Shown in pieces: positions 54,385 through 63,195 of a DNA stretch of 64,000 nucleotides (position 1 is its first letter; every line of letters starts with the position of its first letter). This DNA comes from CAZGKW01 sp964526295. Lineage in GTDB: Bacteria; Planctomycetota; Phycisphaerae; FEN-1346. The position numbers and the translations under genes are program-made. The notes below the pieces were generated by a model that saw nothing but the letters and a program-made list of their open reading frames with translations, did no database searches and was not told the DNA's origin. The DNA is taken from contig CAZGKW010000007.1 in NCBI GenBank assembly GCA_964526295.1, positions 62,001 through 126,000 on the forward strand, read 5' to 3'.

Positions 54385-55782
54385 ATGAGCGGAATCGACT
54401 GGGACAACCTCAAGGACCGCGTCCGGTCGGCGGACCTGCTCTCGTGCAGCGGCAGCGTCGTCCGGGTGACCGGCATGAAGGTCGAGTCGCAGGGCCCCCC
54501 CGTCGGGGTGGGCCGGCTCTGCACCATCCACGCCGACGGCGGCCGGCGCGAGATTGCCGCCGAGGTCGTGGGGTTCCACCACGAGCACCGGATCCTCATG
54601 CCCCTGGAGGACACGACGGGCGTTGGCCCGGGCGACCGGGTGACGTCGCGTCTGTCGCCGCGGACGATCCGCCTGGGGCCGGCCGCCCTGGGACGGGTCC
54701 TGGACGGCCTCGGGCGGCCGATCGACGGCCGGGGGCCGCTCGACGGGCCGGACCTCTGCCCGCTCGACCGCGACAGCCCCCCGCCGATGGGCCGGCCCCC
54801 CATCGCCGAGCCGCTCGTCTTCGGCATCCGGGCGTTCGACGGCCTGCTGACCTGCGGCAAGGGCCAGCGGGTGGGCATCTTCTCGGGCAGCGGCGTCGGC
54901 AAGAGCATGCTCCTCGGGGAGATCGCCCGCACCAGCGACGCCGACGTCAACGTCGTGGCCCTGATCGGCGAACGGGGCCGCGAGGTCCGCCAGTTCCTGG
55001 AGACGTCGCTCGGCCCCGAGGGCCTCGCCCGAAGCGTGGTCGTCGTCGCCACGAGCGACCGGGCCGCCATCCAGCGGATCAAGGCCGCTTCGCTGGCCGT
55101 TACGATCGCCGAGTACTTCCGCGACCGGGGCCGGGACGTGCTCTTCATGATGGACTCGGTGACGCGCCTGGCGCACGCCCAGCGGGAGATCGGCCTCTCG
55201 GCCGGCGAGCCGCCCACCACCAAGGGCTATTGCCCCAGCGTCTTCAGCCTGCTGCCGAAACTGACCGAACGGCTCGGGACCGCCCCAAGCGGGAGCATCA
55301 CGGGCATCCTGACCGTCCTGGTCGAGGCCGACGACATGAACGACCCGGTGGCCGACTGCCTCCGGTCGCTGCTGGACGGCCACGTCGTCCTGTCGCGCCG
55401 CCTGGCCGAGCTGGGCCACTACCCGGCGGTCGACATCCTGGGCAGCATCAGCCGGCTGATGGACGCCGTCGTCAGCCGCGAGCACCTGCTGGCCGCCCGA
55501 AAGCTCAAGGCCATCTATGCGACTTACCAGGGGGCCGAGGACTTGATCAACATCGGGGCGTTCAAGCCCGGCAGCAACCGGCGGATCGACACGGCCGTCT
55601 CGCTGATCGACCGGGTCAACGGCTTTCTCGTGCAGCCGCTCGGCACGCGGTCGGCGTTCGACGAGACCGTCGCCGAGCTGCTGGCGATCACCGAATCGTG
55701 GACGTTCCTGATGCCGGATGACCAGGGCGACGGCGGCGCCGCGGCGGCGCCCGTCGCGTCCGGCAGCGGAGTCGGCGAATGA
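54385..55782 (+). CDS. fliI: Flagellar export ATPase FliI
   Basis: The 465-residue protein has all features of the F1-beta-like type III ATPase: Walker A FSGSGVGKSML, the following ALIGERGREVRQFLE, Walker B VLFMMDSVTRLAHAQREIGLSAGEPPTTKGY, and the C-terminal HYPAVD-like LGHYPAVDILGSISRLM. It powers export of flagellar proteins. The last 25 residues are low-complexity. The stop overlaps fliJ by ATGA. Confidence 0.96.
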   Translation: MSGIDWDNLKDRVRSADLLSCSGSVVRVTGMKVESQGPPVGVGRLCTIHADGGRREIAAEVVGFHHEHRILMPLEDTTGVGPGDRVTSRLSPRTIRLGPAALGRVLDGLGRPIDGRGPLDGPDLCPLDRDSPPPMGRPPIAEPLVFGIRAFDGLLTCGKGQRVGIFSGSGVGKSMLLGEIARTSDADVNVVALIGERGREVRQFLETSLGPEGLARSVVVVATSDRAAIQRIKAASLAVTIAEYFRDRGRDVLFMMDSVTRLAHAQREIGLSAGEPPTTKGYCPSVFSLLPKLTERLGTAPSGSITGILTVLVEADDMNDPVADCLRSLLDGHVVLSRRLAELGHYPAVDILGSISRLMDAVVSREHLLAARKLKAIYATYQGAEDLINIGAFKPGSNRRIDTAVSLIDRVNGFLVQPLGTRSAFDETVAELLAITESWTFLMPDDQGDGGAAAAPVASGSGVGE

Positions 55783-56249
55783 AACGCTTCGCCTGGAAGC
55801 TCCAACGGGTGCTGGACATCACGGCCCAGCGGGAGAAGGCCCTGAAAGGGGAGCTTTTCGCGCTGGCCCGGGCGATCGTCCAGGTCCGCGAGGCGGTCGC
55901 GGCCCGCCGGGCCGTCCTCAGGACGCTCCTGGCCGAGCTGGCCGAGAGGCGCCTCGAAGAACGGCTCGCCGAGCAGGTGATCGTCCTGGACACGCTCGAG
56001 GCGGCCCAGGGCGAGCTCCGCCGCCTCGGCGACCACCTCGACGAGCTGGAGACGGAGCGGGCCGCGACCCAGGAGCGGTTCCTCCGGACCCGCTCGACGC
56101 GGCGGGCCCTGGAGCGCCGCCGGGAGCAGGCCCGCGCCGAGCACGAGCGGGAGGCCGGCAAGCGCGAGCAGCAGGGCTTCGACGAGATCGCGCACGTCGC
56201 GTTCACCCGCGAGACCGCCCCCCAACCGACCGAGGTGTTCGAGCGGTAG
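55779..56249 (+). CDS. fliJ: Flagellar export protein FliJ
   Basis: The 156-residue protein is almost entirely helical, with a heptad pattern and the N-terminal KRFAWKLQRVLDITAQREKALKGEL start typical of FliJ. FliJ forms the coiled-coil stalk inside the FliI ring. Its size, its position after fliI and the ATGA overlap support the call more than sequence conservation, which is low in this family. Confidence 0.85.
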   Translation: MKRFAWKLQRVLDITAQREKALKGELFALARAIVQVREAVAARRAVLRTLLAELAERRLEERLAEQVIVLDTLEAAQGELRRLGDHLDELETERAATQERFLRTRSTRRALERRREQARAEHEREAGKREQQGFDEIAHVAFTRETAPQPTEVFER

Positions 56250-56258
56250 GAGACCGTC

Positions 56259-56912
56259 ATGGCTCGAAAGAAGACCCTCATCCTCATCCTCGTGACGATC
56301 GGGCTGGCCGGGTTCGGCCTCTCGTTCGCCGCGACGCGGTTCCTGGCGGTGGGTCCGAAGGAGGCGACGGGCGAATCGCCCGGCGGCCGGCCGGGCGTCT
56401 CGCCGGGTCGCCCGGGCGAGGACGCCTTCGCCCAGGCGACGCGGCTGGAGGAACGCCACCTCTACGACCTGATCGGCGAGGTCCGGAAGAAGCTCCGCGA
56501 GGCCGACCGGCGGGACGCCCAGCTCGCCCTCGACGAGAACCGCGTCAAGATGGTCCGGGAGGAGCTGAAGGAGGAGGCCCAGCGGCTGGAAGACCTTCGC
56601 GTCCAGGTCGCCGCCGCCGTCGCCGGCCTCAAGGAGGCCCGGGCCCAGCTCCAGAAGGACCGCGTCGCCATCCAGGAAGAGGAGGAGGCGAACCTGAAGC
56701 GCCTCGCCGGCAGCTACAACACGATGAGCGCCGAGGCCGCCTCGGCCATCCTCGAGAGCATGTGCCACAACGACCAGCAGGAGGACGCCGTCAAGATCCT
56801 CCGCTACATGAACGAACGGAACGTGGGCAAGGTCCTGTCGGCCGTGCGGGACCCGGCCCTGGCGGCCCGGCTCTCGGACGGGCTGAAACGAATCCAGCAA
56901 AGCGAGGGATAA
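56259..56912 (+). CDS. MotE/MgtE-N-like flagellar protein
   Basis: The 217-residue protein has one N-terminal membrane helix (about 7-27), a long charged coiled coil (about 60-155), and a C-terminal MgtE_N-type helical hairpin (YNTMSAEAASAILESMCHNDQQEDAVKILRYMNERNVGKVLSAV). This is the layout of MotE, a periplasmic chaperone of the stator protein MotC in alpha-proteobacteria; here its role next to motA and two motB-like genes is probably similar (inference). It starts 9 nt after fliJ. Confidence 0.75.
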   Translation: MARKKTLILILVTIGLAGFGLSFAATRFLAVGPKEATGESPGGRPGVSPGRPGEDAFAQATRLEERHLYDLIGEVRKKLREADRRDAQLALDENRVKMVREELKEEAQRLEDLRVQVAAAVAGLKEARAQLQKDRVAIQEEEEANLKRLAGSYNTMSAEAASAILESMCHNDQQEDAVKILRYMNERNVGKVLSAVRDPALAARLSDGLKRIQQSEG

Positions 56913-56915
56913 GCC

Positions 56916-57686
56916 GTGGACATCGCCACTATTCTGGGCCTTCTGGCCGGTTTCGCCTGCGTCATAACCGCCATCGTCGCGGGCGGCGGGGCGGGCATGT
57001 TCTTCAACATCCCGGCCATGATGATCACCGTCGGGGGCATGGTCTCGGCCACGCTCATCCACTTCTCCCTGGGCACGGTCATGAGAATCTTCGCCCTGGC
57101 CCGGAAGACCCTGTTCAACCAGATGCCCTCCGAGCAGTCGCTCATCCAGAACATGGTCGACTACGCCGCCATCAACCGCCGCGACGGGGCCCTGGCCCTG
57201 GAGGAGCAGGTCCGCAACCTCCGCGACCCGTTCCTCGTCAAGGGCATGCAGATGCTCATCGACGGCCAGAACGAGACGGCCATCGAGAAGCAGCTCGGCC
57301 TGGAGGTCCAGTACCTTCAGGAACGCCACGCCACCGGCAAGAAGGTCCTGGAGTTCATGGGCGCCAGCGCCCCGGCTTTCGGCATGATCGGGACCCTCAT
57401 CGGCCTCATCCAGATGCTGCGGAACCTGGAGGACCCGAGCGGCATCGGCATCGGCATGGCCACCGCCCTGATCACCACCTTCTACGGGGCCCTCATGGCC
57501 AACCTCGTGTTCCTGCCCCTGGCCGGCAAGCTCGACCTCCGCTCCAAGAAGGAGACCGTCCAGAAGGAGATGATCATCGAGGGCCTCCTGGCCATCGTCC
57601 GCGGCGAAGGACCCACCGCCGTCCGCGAACGCATGCAGGCCTTCGTATCCGCCAAGCAGCGCGAAGAACTGAAGCCTTCGGTCTAG
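56916..57686 (+). CDS. motA: Flagellar motor stator protein MotA
   Basis: The 256-residue protein has four membrane helices (about 4-24, 33-53, 146-170 and 180-202) and a cytoplasmic loop with LFNQMPSEQSLIQNMVDYAAINRRDG. The conserved Pro-containing segment FMGASAPAFGMIGTLIGLIQML and the C-terminal GEGPTAVRERMQAF are present. MotA forms the ion channel with MotB and acts on FliG. The start is GTG, 3 nt after the MotE-like gene. Confidence 0.95.
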   Translation: MDIATILGLLAGFACVITAIVAGGGAGMFFNIPAMMITVGGMVSATLIHFSLGTVMRIFALARKTLFNQMPSEQSLIQNMVDYAAINRRDGALALEEQVRNLRDPFLVKGMQMLIDGQNETAIEKQLGLEVQYLQERHATGKKVLEFMGASAPAFGMIGTLIGLIQMLRNLEDPSGIGIGMATALITTFYGALMANLVFLPLAGKLDLRSKKETVQKEMIIEGLLAIVRGEGPTAVRERMQAFVSAKQREELKPSV

Positions 57687-57695
57687 GACAGCGAC

Positions 57696-58379
57696 GTGGC
57701 ACGACGTGAACCGCCATCCGACGACGGACCGTCCCAGGAGTGGATGGTCACGTTCAGCGACTGCATGACCCTCCTGCTGACGTTCTTCGTCATGCTCCTG
57801 ACGTACGCCTCGTTCGAGAAAGAATCGTCGTTCAGCGTCTCGGGCTCCCTCATCGAGCGAAACGACCCCTCGGTCCACGCCCGCAAGCACCACCCCCTGG
57901 ACCACCCCACCGACCCCCCGCCTCGCGAGATCGACCGCACCGAGCATGGCTCGGAAAAACCGACCCACGACCGGCTGGAGCCGAACCTACGGCCCCGCGA
58001 CAGCCTCGACCTGACGAGCATCGACGCCTACCGCGACCGGCGGACCCTGACGATCCCCAGCCGGCTCCTCTTCTGGGGCCAGGGAGCCCAACTGAGGCCC
58101 GAGGGACGCGACCTTCTCGACCCCGTCGCCGGCTACCTCCGGCTCGTCTCGAGCCGCGTCGTCGTCCGTGAGACCAGCGGCTCGAGCCGCCGTCCGGTCC
58201 CCTCGCGGGAGGCCGACGAGGACCGGGCCCTCGGCCGGGCCTGGGCCGTCATGAACTACTTCACCCAGGGCGCCGACCTGGAGGTCGAGCGGTTCAGCCT
58301 CTCGACCTCTCCGGGGTCGGACGCCCCGGACGAACCGGCCGTCGTCATCGCCGTCCTCAACCCGGAGGCCTACCCGTGA
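57696..58379 (+). CDS. MotB-like stator protein 1
   Basis: The 227-residue protein has the MotB plug and helix (EWMVTFSDCMTLLLTFFVMLLTYASF) with the ion-binding Asp at about residue 22. The C-terminal domain (about 105-227) is OmpA-like in layout but lacks the usual peptidoglycan-binding signature; RALGRAWAVMNYFTQGADL corresponds to the typical helix. A Pro/His-rich linker (about 57-90) is unusual. The start is GTG, 9 nt after motA. The stop overlaps the next motB-like gene by GTGA. Confidence 0.85.
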   Translation: MARREPPSDDGPSQEWMVTFSDCMTLLLTFFVMLLTYASFEKESSFSVSGSLIERNDPSVHARKHHPLDHPTDPPPREIDRTEHGSEKPTHDRLEPNLRPRDSLDLTSIDAYRDRRTLTIPSRLLFWGQGAQLRPEGRDLLDPVAGYLRLVSSRVVVRETSGSSRRPVPSREADEDRALGRAWAVMNYFTQGADLEVERFSLSTSPGSDAPDEPAVVIAVLNPEAYP

Positions 58380-59131
58380 GGCCCTTCCGCCGCAAGAGGA
58401 CCGAAGGCGGGAACAAGACCCCCGGGTGGATCGTCTCGTTCACCGACATGATCACGCTGCTGCTGTCGTTCTTCATCATGCTCCAGGCCCTGGCTCGGGA
58501 CCAGGGCGGGGCCCTGTTCTTCCAGGGGCAGGGGGCGTTCCGGCGGGCCATCGCCGGCCTCGGCGTGCCCGACTGGGTCTTCGGGAAGCGGGAAGGGCCC
58601 GACCTGAAGTACCGCAAGGTCCACTACCCCATGGAGGAGGACCCGTCGAACAAGGCCCCCACCCGTGTCATCAGCGAGGAGGACGAAAAAGTCCGCAAGC
58701 TCTTCGAGGATCTTCGCCGATTAGCTCAAGCGAAGGCGTCCGACTACGGGGGGGCGCCCGTCCGGCTCATCACGACGCCCATCCGCTTCGACCCGCTGGG
58801 CACCGACCTCGACCCGGAGGCCCGGGCGTTCCTGAAGGACTTCACCCGGGGGCTCCTGCGAAGCGCCGGGGGCGCCGCCCCGAGCGTCCACGTGATCGGC
58901 CTGGCGCCCGATGAGGCCGACCCGAAGGACCAGTGGGCCCTCTCGAGCCGGCGGGCCCGGGCCGTCGAGCGGTTCATCGAGGCCGCCCTGCCGGAAGCCC
59001 TGCACGACGCCGGCGCCAACGTCGACGCCTGGGGCGCAGGCGCCGGCGGGCGATGGACCGACAGCCGCGGACCCGACGGCCTCCAGCGGTTCATCCTGCT
59101 GGCCGTCATGGAATCCGAACCCGAATCCTAG
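58376..59131 (+). CDS. MotB-like stator protein 2
   Basis: The 251-residue protein is a second MotB homologue (PGWIVSFTDMITLLLSFFIMLQALA, with the Asp at about residue 24). Its C-terminal OmpA-like domain is better preserved than in the first copy (VHVIGLAPDEADPKDQ, WALSSRRARAVERFIE). The two could form a mixed stator or serve different conditions. The start is a GTG within the previous stop (GTGA). fliL follows after 8 nt. Confidence 0.87.
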   Translation: MRPFRRKRTEGGNKTPGWIVSFTDMITLLLSFFIMLQALARDQGGALFFQGQGAFRRAIAGLGVPDWVFGKREGPDLKYRKVHYPMEEDPSNKAPTRVISEEDEKVRKLFEDLRRLAQAKASDYGGAPVRLITTPIRFDPLGTDLDPEARAFLKDFTRGLLRSAGGAAPSVHVIGLAPDEADPKDQWALSSRRARAVERFIEAALPEALHDAGANVDAWGAGAGGRWTDSRGPDGLQRFILLAVMESEPES

Positions 59132-59139
59132 GCACGCCC

Positions 59140-59700
59140 ATGGCCGACGAAACCGACCGACCCCAAAGCGACCCGCAGGAGACCGACGCCGACGCCCAGA
59201 GACTCCCCGGCGAGACCGACCAGGGACACGGCCGGCACGTCCTGGTCCTCTACGCCGGCGTCGCCGTCATTGCCGCCGCCGCCGGCTATGCCACGGCGAT
59301 GATGGCCGGGTGCAGCGGCAATGGGCCGCCCGTCCCGCCCGATGCCGCCCCTGTCACGATCGGCGAGGACCCCCAGGAGGTCCTCTACGTCGACTTCGAA
59401 CCGATCACGGTCAACCTGGACGAGCCCCGTCTGGCCCGCTATATCTCCGTGAAGCTGGCCCTGGCCATCCCGGCCGACCGGGCCGACCAGGAGACCCTTG
59501 GCCTGATCGAGAGCAAGCGGCGGGTCTTGAGCGATTGGCTGACGGGCTACTTCGCGAGCTGCTCGCTGGAGGACGTCCGCGGGGCCGTCAACATGGGCCG
59601 CATGCGGCGCGAGATCCTCGACGCCTTCAACGAGAAGCTCTGGCCCGACCAGAAACCCCGGATCACCCAGGTGCTGTTCACGAGGTTCACGGTGTCATGA
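59140..59700 (+). CDS. fliL: FliL-family basal-body-associated protein
   Basis: The 186-residue protein has an N-terminal disordered part, one membrane helix (about 34-54) and a C-terminal FliL domain: LYVDFEPITVNLDEPRLARYISVKLALAIP and RRVLSDWLTGYFASCSLEDVRG. FliL supports the stator. The stop overlaps fliM by ATGA. Confidence 0.85.
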   Translation: MADETDRPQSDPQETDADAQRLPGETDQGHGRHVLVLYAGVAVIAAAAGYATAMMAGCSGNGPPVPPDAAPVTIGEDPQEVLYVDFEPITVNLDEPRLARYISVKLALAIPADRADQETLGLIESKRRVLSDWLTGYFASCSLEDVRGAVNMGRMRREILDAFNEKLWPDQKPRITQVLFTRFTVS

Positions 59701-60785
59701 GCGACGACGAGCCGTCGATCAATGAGGCGATTGTGGCGCAGCTCCAGGCCGCGGCCCGGCGCCGGCCCAAACGGCCCCCGGCCGATCCTCGGGCGGCTGC
59801 GGCCGCCGAGGAGTACGACTGGGACCGGCCCCACCGGTTCACGGCGGCCGAGCGGCAGCGCCTGTCGTCCCTGGCGAGCCGGGCGGCCGACCACGTCGCC
59901 GCCGCCCTCGGGACGATGCTCGCCCAGGACCTCCGCCTGGCGGCGTCGGCCTCCGAGGAACGCTACGCCGTCCCGCCCGCCAGCGACGCCGAACCGGCGT
60001 ATCGTCTCGGCCTGACGGCCGACGGGCGACCCGTCGGGACGCTGGTCCTGCCGGCCGAGACGGCCGTCCGGTGGGTGGACCAGCTCCTGGGCGGCCAGGG
60101 CGACGCCGAAGAGGCCCCGCGGGGCCTCTCGGCGATGGAGATCGCCCTGCTGCTGGACGTGGCGGCGGCCGCCGCACGGGGCCTCTCGTCGGCCTTGTGC
60201 GAGTTCGGCGGCCCGGCCATCCAGGCGGCCGACGAAATCCTCCGGCCGGGCGAGGTGGGCCGCACGCCGCCCGTCTCGGAAACACCGGGCGAGGAGCTGT
60301 GGCAGTTCGACGTGGCGGCCCGTGCCGGGCCCGAGGCGGCCGATGATGCCGAAGGCGAAGCCGAGGCGCCGCCCGCCGCGCCGCCCGAGCCGGGCGAGGC
60401 CGCCATGACCGTCGCTTTCCAGAGCGAGGCCCTGGAAGCGTTCGTCGCCGGGCCGGTCGGCGGCGGGATGACCGCCGGGACCCCCAGCTACCGCGAGGCC
60501 GTCCTCGCCCACCTCCGGGCCGCACCCGTCGAGGCCACCGTCCGCCTGGGCGCCGCCGAGGTCCGCGTCCGCGACCTGATGCTCCTCGGGCCGGGCGACG
60601 TCGTCGTTCTGGACACCGGTGTCGACGACCCGCTCACGCTCTCGGTTGGCGACGTGGGGGTGCTCCGGGGCACCCCGGCCACCAGCGACGGCCGATACGC
60701 CGTTCGCGTGTGCGAGTTTCGCCGCTATCCGCGCCTCGATGTCGACATCGGGGCCACCGGTCCGAAGAAAGGAAGTCTCCCATGA
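59697..60785 (+). CDS. fliM: Flagellar motor switch protein FliM, divergent
   Basis: The 362-residue protein has a FliM-like middle domain with the GGxG region (WVDQLLGGQGDAEEAPRGLSAMEIALLLDV) and a C-terminal SpoA domain (VEATVRLGAAEVRVRDLMLLGPGDVVVLD). The N-terminal CheY-binding motif (LSQxEIDALL) is not recognisable: the start reads DEPSINEAIVAQLQAAARR. An acidic Ala/Pro-rich insert (about 215-240) is unusual. The position between fliL and fliN supports the call. The stop overlaps fliN. Confidence 0.83.
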   Translation: MSDDEPSINEAIVAQLQAAARRRPKRPPADPRAAAAAEEYDWDRPHRFTAAERQRLSSLASRAADHVAAALGTMLAQDLRLAASASEERYAVPPASDAEPAYRLGLTADGRPVGTLVLPAETAVRWVDQLLGGQGDAEEAPRGLSAMEIALLLDVAAAAARGLSSALCEFGGPAIQAADEILRPGEVGRTPPVSETPGEELWQFDVAARAGPEAADDAEGEAEAPPAAPPEPGEAAMTVAFQSEALEAFVAGPVGGGMTAGTPSYREAVLAHLRAAPVEATVRLGAAEVRVRDLMLLGPGDVVVLDTGVDDPLTLSVGDVGVLRGTPATSDGRYAVRVCEFRRYPRLDVDIGATGPKKGSLP

Positions 60786-61165
60786 CGCAGGCACCCGCAG
60801 TCGACGTGGACGATGCCCCCCTCGAATCGACCGAAGAGACGGACGTCGAGGTCCAGGAGGCCCAGCTCGAGGAGGTGGCCGAGGCCGCCGTCGCGGCCCC
60901 GGGCGGACAGATCGAGATCCTGCTCGACACCACCGTCGAGGTGGCGGCATCGCTGGGATCGGTCCGCCTGCCGGTCCGCGAGCTGCTCGAGCGCGGGCCG
61001 GGGTCGGTCATCCGGCTGGACCGGGCCGCCGGCGAGCCGGTCGACCTCCTCCTGAACGGCATCCACTTCGCCACGGGCCACCTGGTGGTGGTCGGAGACC
61101 GCCTGGGCGTCCGGGTCAAGGAGGTGCTGCGTCCCGCGGCCACCGACGGTAACGGCGAGACGTAG
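60782..61165 (+). CDS. fliN: Flagellar motor switch protein FliN
   Basis: The 127-residue protein has an acidic N-terminal tail (about 1-38) and a SpoA domain (IEILLDTTVEVAASLGSVRLPVRELLERGPGSVIRLDRAAGEPVDLLLNGIHFATGHLVVV). This is the normal FliN size and layout. It starts within the fliM stop (ATGA) and is followed by a 173-nt gap that holds a second sigma-54 promoter. Confidence 0.93.
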   Translation: MTQAPAVDVDDAPLESTEETDVEVQEAQLEEVAEAAVAAPGGQIEILLDTTVEVAASLGSVRLPVRELLERGPGSVIRLDRAAGEPVDLLLNGIHFATGHLVVVGDRLGVRVKEVLRPAATDGNGET

Positions 61166-61279
61166 CCCGGCGACCGGGCCGGGCCGGCGTCAAGTTTTCT
61201 GGCGCAGCGCACGATTTTTCGGCCTCCGCAATCGACCCTGAAACGGCCTTTCCGGCCCCGCCAGGGCCGTTTTCACGTT

Positions 61280-61295
61280 TGGCACGCCATCTGCA
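61280..61295 (+). promoter_or_regulatory. Sigma-54 promoter before fliO
   Basis: TGGCACGCCATCTGCA matches the -24/-12 consensus TGGCACG-N4-YTGCA with the invariant GG and GC at the right spacing. The predicted start is about 61307, 32 nt before fliO. It allows fliO-fliR to be transcribed separately from the operon that starts at 45191. Confidence 0.8.
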
Positions 61296-61338
61296 ATCTC
61301 TTCCTCGGGCTTGGTGACCGTACGGCCCGAGGTGACTC

Positions 61339-61923
61339 ATGGCACGAAAACGGACGCTGGCGACGGCCCTCCTGGCGGCGGCCCTCCTGGCGGCGGCGCC
61401 TCTGCTCGCAGCCGCGGCTGAGACGGGCGATGCGGGCGACGCCCCCCCCGAGGAAGAATCGTCCGGGAAGGCGGCCGGCCTTGCGGGCCTCGGCACGCGG
61501 GACGACTCCGACACCGACCGCGGGCCGGGCGGCCCGAAGCTCGGACGAAACGGCGATGCGGACGACACGTTCCCGGCCCTTCTGGGCCAGTCGCTGGCGG
61601 CGGTGCTGGTGGTCCTCGTCCTGGGCGGGGTCGCCCTGTTCGTCGCGAAGCGGTTCCTGCCGCGGCTCGGCGTGGGCCAGGGGCGCCGCATCTCTATCTT
61701 GGAGACCGTCTACGTCGGCCCCCGCAAGTCGCTGCACCTCGTTGAGATTGGCGATCGGACACTCCTATTGGCCGGGACGCGCGAGCGGCTCTCTCTGGTG
61801 ACGGACCTGACGGGGTCCGTGGAGTCCGAGGGCCGCTCGCTGTCGTCCTCGGACGGGTCCGGGGGGACGTTCGTCCCGCCGACCCGGCGCCCGCCCGGCC
61901 TGGGCGAGGATAGGGACGCATGA
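61339..61923 (+). CDS. fliO: Flagellar export protein FliO
   Basis: The 194-residue protein has a signal-like N-terminal helix (about 6-25), a disordered acidic part, one membrane helix (about 80-100) and the conserved FliO domain: GRRISILETVYVGPRKSLHLVEIGDRTLLLAGTRERLSLV. FliO assists assembly of the FliP/FliR export core. The stop overlaps fliP by ATGA. Confidence 0.88.
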   Translation: MARKRTLATALLAAALLAAAPLLAAAAETGDAGDAPPEEESSGKAAGLAGLGTRDDSDTDRGPGGPKLGRNGDADDTFPALLGQSLAAVLVVLVLGGVALFVAKRFLPRLGVGQGRRISILETVYVGPRKSLHLVEIGDRTLLLAGTRERLSLVTDLTGSVESEGRSLSSSDGSGGTFVPPTRRPPGLGEDRDA

Positions 61924-62768
61924 CCCGCGGACTTCTGGCCGCCATGTTGGGACTCGCTTGCGTACTGGGCGCCGGTCCAGCCCTTGCGGCGGCCCCTCCC
62001 GCGCCGGTCGCGTCGCCGCCGGCGCCCATCCGCCTGCCGACAGAGGACGTCGGCGGGGCCGACCGGGGCGTCTCGTCGCTGCCCGAGATCGGCGACCTCC
62101 TGGAGGCCGTCGACAAGGTCACCGGCGACGATGCCGAGGCCCGCGACTGGTCGGCGCCGGTCAAACTGGCGGTGGTCTTCACGGGCCTGGCGCTCCTGCC
62201 GGCGGCCCTGGTGATGATGACCAGCTTCACGCGGGTGGTGATCGTCCTGTCGTTCATCCGGCGGGCCCTGACGACGCAGAACATCCCGCCGAACATCGCG
62301 ATCATCGGCCTGGCCCTCTTTCTGACGCTCTTCACGATGGCACCGACGCTGAAGCGGATGAACGGCGAGGCGGTCCAGCCCTACCTGGCCGACGAACTGT
62401 CGTTCCAGGCGGCCACGGACAAGGGGTTCGGCATCATCAAGCAGTTCATGATCCGCCAGACCCGCCAGGGCGACCTGGCGCTGTTCCTGGACCTGGGGGA
62501 GGTGGCGGCCGAGCGGCCGGAGGAGGTGCCGATCCACGTGGCGATCCCGGCCTTCGCCGTCAGCGAGTTCCGGATGGCGTTCCAGATGGGGTGCCTCCTG
62601 TTCATCCCATTCCTGCTGATCGACCTGGTGGTGGCGGGCATCCTGCTCAGCGCCGGCATGATGATGCTGCCGCCCGTCATCATCAGCCTGCCGCTGAAGA
62701 TCATCCTGTTCGTGCTGGTCGACGGGTGGCGGCTGCTGGCCGAGAGCCTCGTGAGCAGCTTCTACTGA
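61920..62768 (+). CDS. fliP: Flagellar export gate protein FliP
   Basis: The 282-residue protein has a cleavable signal (about 1-22), a variable region, and the conserved FliP core: MTSFTRVVIVLSFIRRALTTQNIPPNIAIIGLALFLTLFTMAP, then VAIPAFAVSEFRMAFQMGCLLFIPFLLIDLVVAGILLSAGMMMLPPVIISLPLKII. FliP forms the export pore with FliQ and FliR. The gene follows fliO by overlap and precedes fliQ by 12 nt. Confidence 0.96.
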   Translation: MTRGLLAAMLGLACVLGAGPALAAAPPAPVASPPAPIRLPTEDVGGADRGVSSLPEIGDLLEAVDKVTGDDAEARDWSAPVKLAVVFTGLALLPAALVMMTSFTRVVIVLSFIRRALTTQNIPPNIAIIGLALFLTLFTMAPTLKRMNGEAVQPYLADELSFQAATDKGFGIIKQFMIRQTRQGDLALFLDLGEVAAERPEEVPIHVAIPAFAVSEFRMAFQMGCLLFIPFLLIDLVVAGILLSAGMMMLPPVIISLPLKIILFVLVDGWRLLAESLVSSFY

Positions 62769-62780
62769 TGGGAGTCCCGT

Positions 62781-63050
62781 ATGGACGCGGACCTGGTCCT
62801 TTATCTCGGGCGTCGGGCCCTGGAGACGGCGCTGCTGGTGGCAGCGCCGGTGCTGGCAGTGGCGATGGTGATCGGCATCGTCGTGGCGATGCTCCAGGCC
62901 GTCACGAGCGTCCGCGACATGACGCTGAGCCTGGTCTTCAAGCTGGCGGGGGTGGCCATCATGGTCCTCCTGACGGCCGGGTGGGCCCTCGAGGTGACGG
63001 TCGACTTCACCCGGGAGGTGTTCCAGCAGGTCCAGGCGATGACGCCTTAG
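62781..63050 (+). CDS. fliQ: Flagellar export gate protein FliQ
   Basis: The 89-residue protein has two membrane helices (about 16-40 and 51-72) and the typical GIVVAMLQAVTSVRDMTLSLVFKLAGV segment. FliQ is a gate subunit. The ATG follows GGGAGTCCC, and the gap to fliR is 145 nt with no gene visible. Confidence 0.95.
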   Translation: MDADLVLYLGRRALETALLVAAPVLAVAMVIGIVVAMLQAVTSVRDMTLSLVFKLAGVAIMVLLTAGWALEVTVDFTREVFQQVQAMTP

Positions 63051-63195
63051 TCAGTGACGAGATCCGAATGGCGAATGACACGATGACAGCGAGCAAGGGC
63101 ATCGAGCGGCGCTGTTTCGAGCGGCGTGCGGAAGCACCCCGTAGCGCGCGGCCACCACGAGACTGCCGCCGGCCCGACCGACTGAAAGCCTGACC

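Noticed and set aside
63051..63195. Possible small gene between fliQ and fliR
   Set aside because: The frames are short, have no clear ribosome site and give no plausible protein.
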